DNA of 64,000 bases, taken from the NCBI GenBank assembly GCA_004292955.1, contig RDXX01000015.1, forward strand, positions 186,001 through 250,000, in the 5' to 3' direction. The position numbers and the translations under genes are program-made. Source of the stretch: Oscillatoriales cyanobacterium (GTDB taxonomy: Bacteria; Cyanobacteriota; Cyanobacteriia; Cyanobacteriales; Microcoleaceae). Below, in pieces: positions 61,689-64,000 of the stretch; the first letter of the stretch is position 1; each line of letters starts with the position of its first letter. Below the pieces are notes generated by a model. It was not told the DNA's origin, did not search any database, and saw only the letters and a list, made by a program, of their open reading frames with translations.

Positions 61689-62846
61689 ATGGACAACAAG
61701 TTAATGCTGATGATTCCCGGCCCTACACCGGTGCCGGAAGCGGCTTTGCTAGCAATGGCAAAACACCCGATGGGCCACCGCAGCAAGGAATTTGACGCGA
61801 TTTTTGCCGAATGTACCGAAAATCTCAAATGGCTGCACCAAACCAGCGGCGACGTACTGAGTTTGACGGTTTCCGGTACCGGCGCGATGGAAGCTGGGAT
61901 AATTAATTTCTTGAGTGCGGGCGATCGAGTTTTAGTCGGATGCAATGGTAAATTTGGCGAACGCTGGGCTGAAGTCGCACAAGCTTACGGTTTAAATGCC
62001 GAAATCGTCAAAGCTGAGTGGGGTCAACCTTTGAACCCCGAAGACTTCCGCGAAAAACTCGAAGCAGATACTGAGAAGCAAATCAAAGCTGTCATCGTCA
62101 CTCACTCAGAAACCTCTACCGGTGTCCTGAATGACCTCGAAACCATCAACCGCCACGTCAAAGCCCACGGCGAAGCTTTAATTATGGTTGATGCTGTCAC
62201 CAGTTTAGGTGCTGTCAGCGTGCCAATGGAAGCTTGGGGGCTAGATGTGATTGCTTCTGGTTCTCAGAAAGCTTACATGATTCCCCCGGGTTTGGGTTTT
62301 GTAGCCGTTAGTCCTAAGGCTTGGAAAGCTTACAAAACTGCCACACTGCCCCGCTATTATTTAGATTTGGGTAAATATAGCAAAGACGCTGCCAAAAATA
62401 CGACTCCTTTTACTCCGCCAGTCAATATGTTTTTTGCGCTGCAAGCATCGCTGCAAATAATGAAAGGCGAAGGATTGGAAAACGTTTTCGCCAGACACAA
62501 GCGCTTGATGACAACTACTCGCGCCGCTGTAAAAGCTTTGGGTTTGCCATTATTTGCTGCTGATGATGCCGCCAGTCCTGCCATTACCGCAGTTATGCCG
62601 CCTGCGTCTGTAGATGCTCAAAAAGTGCGAACTTTGATGAGAAAGAAGTTTGATATTGCTCTCGCCGACGGACAAGACCATTTGAAAGGTAAAATCTTCC
62701 GCATCGGTCATTTGGGCTTTGTGTGCGATCGCGATATTCTAGCAGCAATTTCCGCTTTGGAAGTCGTGTTGCAAGAATTGGGTCATGAAGGCTGCCTTCC
62801 TGGTGCCGGTATCGCCGCTGCTGCGAAAGAGTTAGCTGGATCTTAA
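61689..62846 (+). CDS. Class V aminotransferase, alanine-glyoxylate / serine-pyruvate type
   Basis: A 385-residue PLP enzyme. Seen: MIPGPTPVPEAALLAMAKHP, MGHRSKEFDAIFAE (family N-terminus), LTVSGTGAMEAGIIN, THSETSTGVLND, MVDAVTSLGAVSVPMEAWGL (Asp to PLP) and VIASGSQKAYMIPPGL (PLP Lys). C-terminal GHLGFVCDRDILAAISALE is also characteristic. These enzymes transaminate glyoxylate, serine or pyruvate and serve photorespiratory glycolate recycling in cyanobacteria; older annotations call it a 'soluble hydrogenase 42-kDa subunit', which is a misnomer. The substrate is inferred. Convergent with the DUF2949 gene across a hairpin. Confidence 0.92.
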   Translation: MDNKLMLMIPGPTPVPEAALLAMAKHPMGHRSKEFDAIFAECTENLKWLHQTSGDVLSLTVSGTGAMEAGIINFLSAGDRVLVGCNGKFGERWAEVAQAYGLNAEIVKAEWGQPLNPEDFREKLEADTEKQIKAVIVTHSETSTGVLNDLETINRHVKAHGEALIMVDAVTSLGAVSVPMEAWGLDVIASGSQKAYMIPPGLGFVAVSPKAWKAYKTATLPRYYLDLGKYSKDAAKNTTPFTPPVNMFFALQASLQIMKGEGLENVFARHKRLMTTTRAAVKALGLPLFAADDAASPAITAVMPPASVDAQKVRTLMRKKFDIALADGQDHLKGKIFRIGHLGFVCDRDILAAISALEVVLQELGHEGCLPGAGIAAAAKELAGS

Positions 62847-62857
62847 TCTTAGTTATT

Positions 62858-62903
62858 AAAGGATTTTGGATTTTGGGTTTTATCTCAAATCTAAAATCCT
62901 TTT
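62858..62903. terminator. Bidirectional terminator-like hairpin
   Basis: AAAGGATTTTGGATTT and AAATCTAAAATCCTTTT are inverted arms around a short loop, with T/A runs on both sides. It sits between two convergent genes and reaches the stop codon of the DUF2949 gene. Confidence 0.75.
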
Positions 62904-63117
62904 AATAGGCTTGGGATAACCAATCAAAGATTTTATCCAATTGTTCCAGAGTGACTAAACCGTACTGCCACAGAACCATCGGCAAGGAATTAGGGTCTCG
63001 ATCTCGCTGCCGTTTTTCGTCACCGCCAACACGTTCGGCGACAGCGATGGACGCGGGAGAGATTGCCAAATCTTCTTGTAAAAATCGAATTAATCTAGTG
63101 TATGTAGCGGGTGCCAT
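62902..63117 (-). CDS. DUF2949 domain protein
   Basis: A 71-residue protein from ATG 63115-63117 (MAPATYTRLIRFLQEDLAIS), preferred to an upstream start that adds ten unrelated residues. The pattern FLQEDLAISPASIAVAER ... LPMVLWQYGLVTLEQLDKIF, DWL matches DUF2949, a small cyanobacterial family of unknown role. It ends at the bidirectional hairpin shared with the aminotransferase gene. Single gene. Confidence 0.85.
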   Translation of the reverse strand: MAPATYTRLIRFLQEDLAISPASIAVAERVGGDEKRQRDRDPNSLPMVLWQYGLVTLEQLDKIFDWLSQAY

Positions 63118-64000
63118 GTGATTTTGTCTCCATGTATAGGACACCATTTTCTGATGCGAACCTGATGTTTTTGATTAGTAATAAGCCAGTTTTAAATCTG
63201 TCTCTTGGCCGTCGATAGCTGTTAAAACAGTATTAGCGGTTGTGGAAAATCCCAAATTTACTGCTGAGTGTGACTCTAAAGCCAACCTTTCCCCAGAAGT
63301 GAAAGGTTTTGCACTTTTGCTGCTGTCTGCCCGATCGCCTGTTGAGCGCGATCGAACTTAAACTGAATACCTCGGTATTGTGCAACGCGAATCTGAAGAA
63401 ATTCTGCTACCTAAACTAATTGCACTGTTGTTCAGAGTTTAACTTCATCTGCGAAAGTGCAGAATCCGCAAATCTACTTCGGCAATATTTGGTCAGATAT
63501 GTCGATCGCAGCCGACCTTGCTACCTTAAGTTAACTTTGCCACTTAATTTGGCTTGTAGCATCTTACTTCCGACAGGTTTAGTAGATTCAGGTTTGGCGC
63601 CAGAAGTTCCAGAGAATTTCTTTTCGTGCCAGGAGCCCGATCGGCTGAGCATCGTCTCTCAGGATTGGTAACGAGTCGCTGACTCCTCTCATACCTGGAA
63701 CTAACAATCTACAGCTTCTGCAAACAAGCTCAAGCCCAGACGAACTAAGATTGACATCGTAGCAAATCTTTTGGTCTTTGTGCTGTATCTTACATTAATA
63801 CTTTAACAGATATTATCAAGTTTTGTAAAGTTTATTAATTTTTTGAGGTTTTCTCGAAGCCGAACTCAGCGGGAAAGGGAGAGGGGAGAGAGGGGGAGAG
63901 GGGAGAGAGGGGGAGAGGGGGAGTGACTTCAGAAACCGGGTTTCTACTAAATTTTGCGACTGGGAACCAGAAATACACCTAGAAACCGGGTTTCTAGCCC
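63118..64000. other. Intergenic region with purine-rich and hairpin repeats
   Basis: No gene is supported in the last 883 bp; short frames here have no ribosome-binding site or family resemblance. A G/A-rich tandem repeat (AGAGGGGGAGAGGGG units) lies at ~63882-63924. AGAAACCGGGTTTCT palindromes lie at ~63931 and ~63980, the family also seen at 27295 and 54876. Confidence 0.55.

Noticed and set aside
63420-63671. 83-codon frame near the right edge
   Set aside because: No ribosome-binding site, no domain resemblance, and it lies in a repeat-rich spacer.
1-64000. tRNA or rRNA genes
   Set aside because: I looked for T-loop (GGTTCGAATCC-like) and 16S/23S signatures on both strands and saw none; a tRNAscan-SE run would settle it.

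Overview
The window looks like chromosome of a filamentous, non-heterocystous cyanobacterium close to Microcoleus, Oscillatoria or Phormidium. The evidence is the very dense HIP1 palindrome (GCGATCGC), cyanobacteria- or plastid-restricted families (a CCB1-like cytochrome b6f assembly factor, a Hik2/CSK-like kinase, DUF751, DUF3155, DUF5340, DUF2949, DUF4058, cyanoexosortase B), heptanucleotide STRR repeats between genes, and many palindromic MITE-like elements. The genus is inference. I saw no rRNA, tRNA or CRISPR array.

Layout. 1-7.8 kb: DUF4058 fragment, a TIR-AAA STAND-type ATPase, an HD phosphohydrolase, a membrane protein, a Hik2/CSK-like kinase and DUF3155 with a TTG start. 8-14 kb: a tnpB fossil, CCB1-like protein, PadR regulator, DUF751, a solitary GATC-type adenine methylase, and a dead IS4-type transposase split by a MITE with an 8-bp target duplication. 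14-20 kb: a urea-binding-protein-like hybrid histidine kinase and a TnpB-related protein without a zinc finger. 20-24.2 kb: a DsbA-like lipoprotein and an IS graveyard (tnpB stub, ISAzo13-like element, DUF5615 toxin fragment). 24.2-30 kb: an RPI-repeat protein, uvrB, DUF4926, a PemK/MazF toxin with an HTH partner, and small unknowns. 30-33 kb: a PstS-like lipoprotein followed by a membrane histidine kinase. 33-42 kb: aldo-keto reductase, DegT aminotransferase, cyanoexosortase B with its partner, then Wza-like and Wzc-like exopolysaccharide export proteins. 42-48 kb: a 36-bp minisatellite, a dispersed ~320-bp element and a 1604-residue protein with 11 Calx-beta repeats. 48-53 kb: two more AAA/STAND-like ATPases, one divergent from a TRADD-N-associated-type membrane protein. 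53-64 kb: lpdA, an MNT nucleotidyltransferase with a truncated partner, an operon encoding a CHAT protease-zinc ribbon-Ser/Thr kinase fusion with a DUF1822 protein and an unknown protein, trpC, and a class V aminotransferase.

Working together. Housekeeping genes (uvrB, lpdA, trpC, CCB1, aminotransferases) are single units separated by long repeat-rich spacers. Clear multigene units are the exosortase pair plus Wza/Wzc (surface polysaccharide and sorting), the PstS-like/kinase pair (possible sensing module), the PemK/HTH toxin-antitoxin pair, and the three-gene CHAT-kinase operon. The last, with the TIR-AAA, HTH-AAA/TRADD-type pair and TM-AAA genes, gives an unusual concentration of conflict-system (immune or cell-death-like) architectures. 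The CHAT-kinase operon is the best candidate for an undescribed system. At least four MITE-like families, heptamer arrays that reach into coding ends, and a possible structured RNA element are the other notable features.
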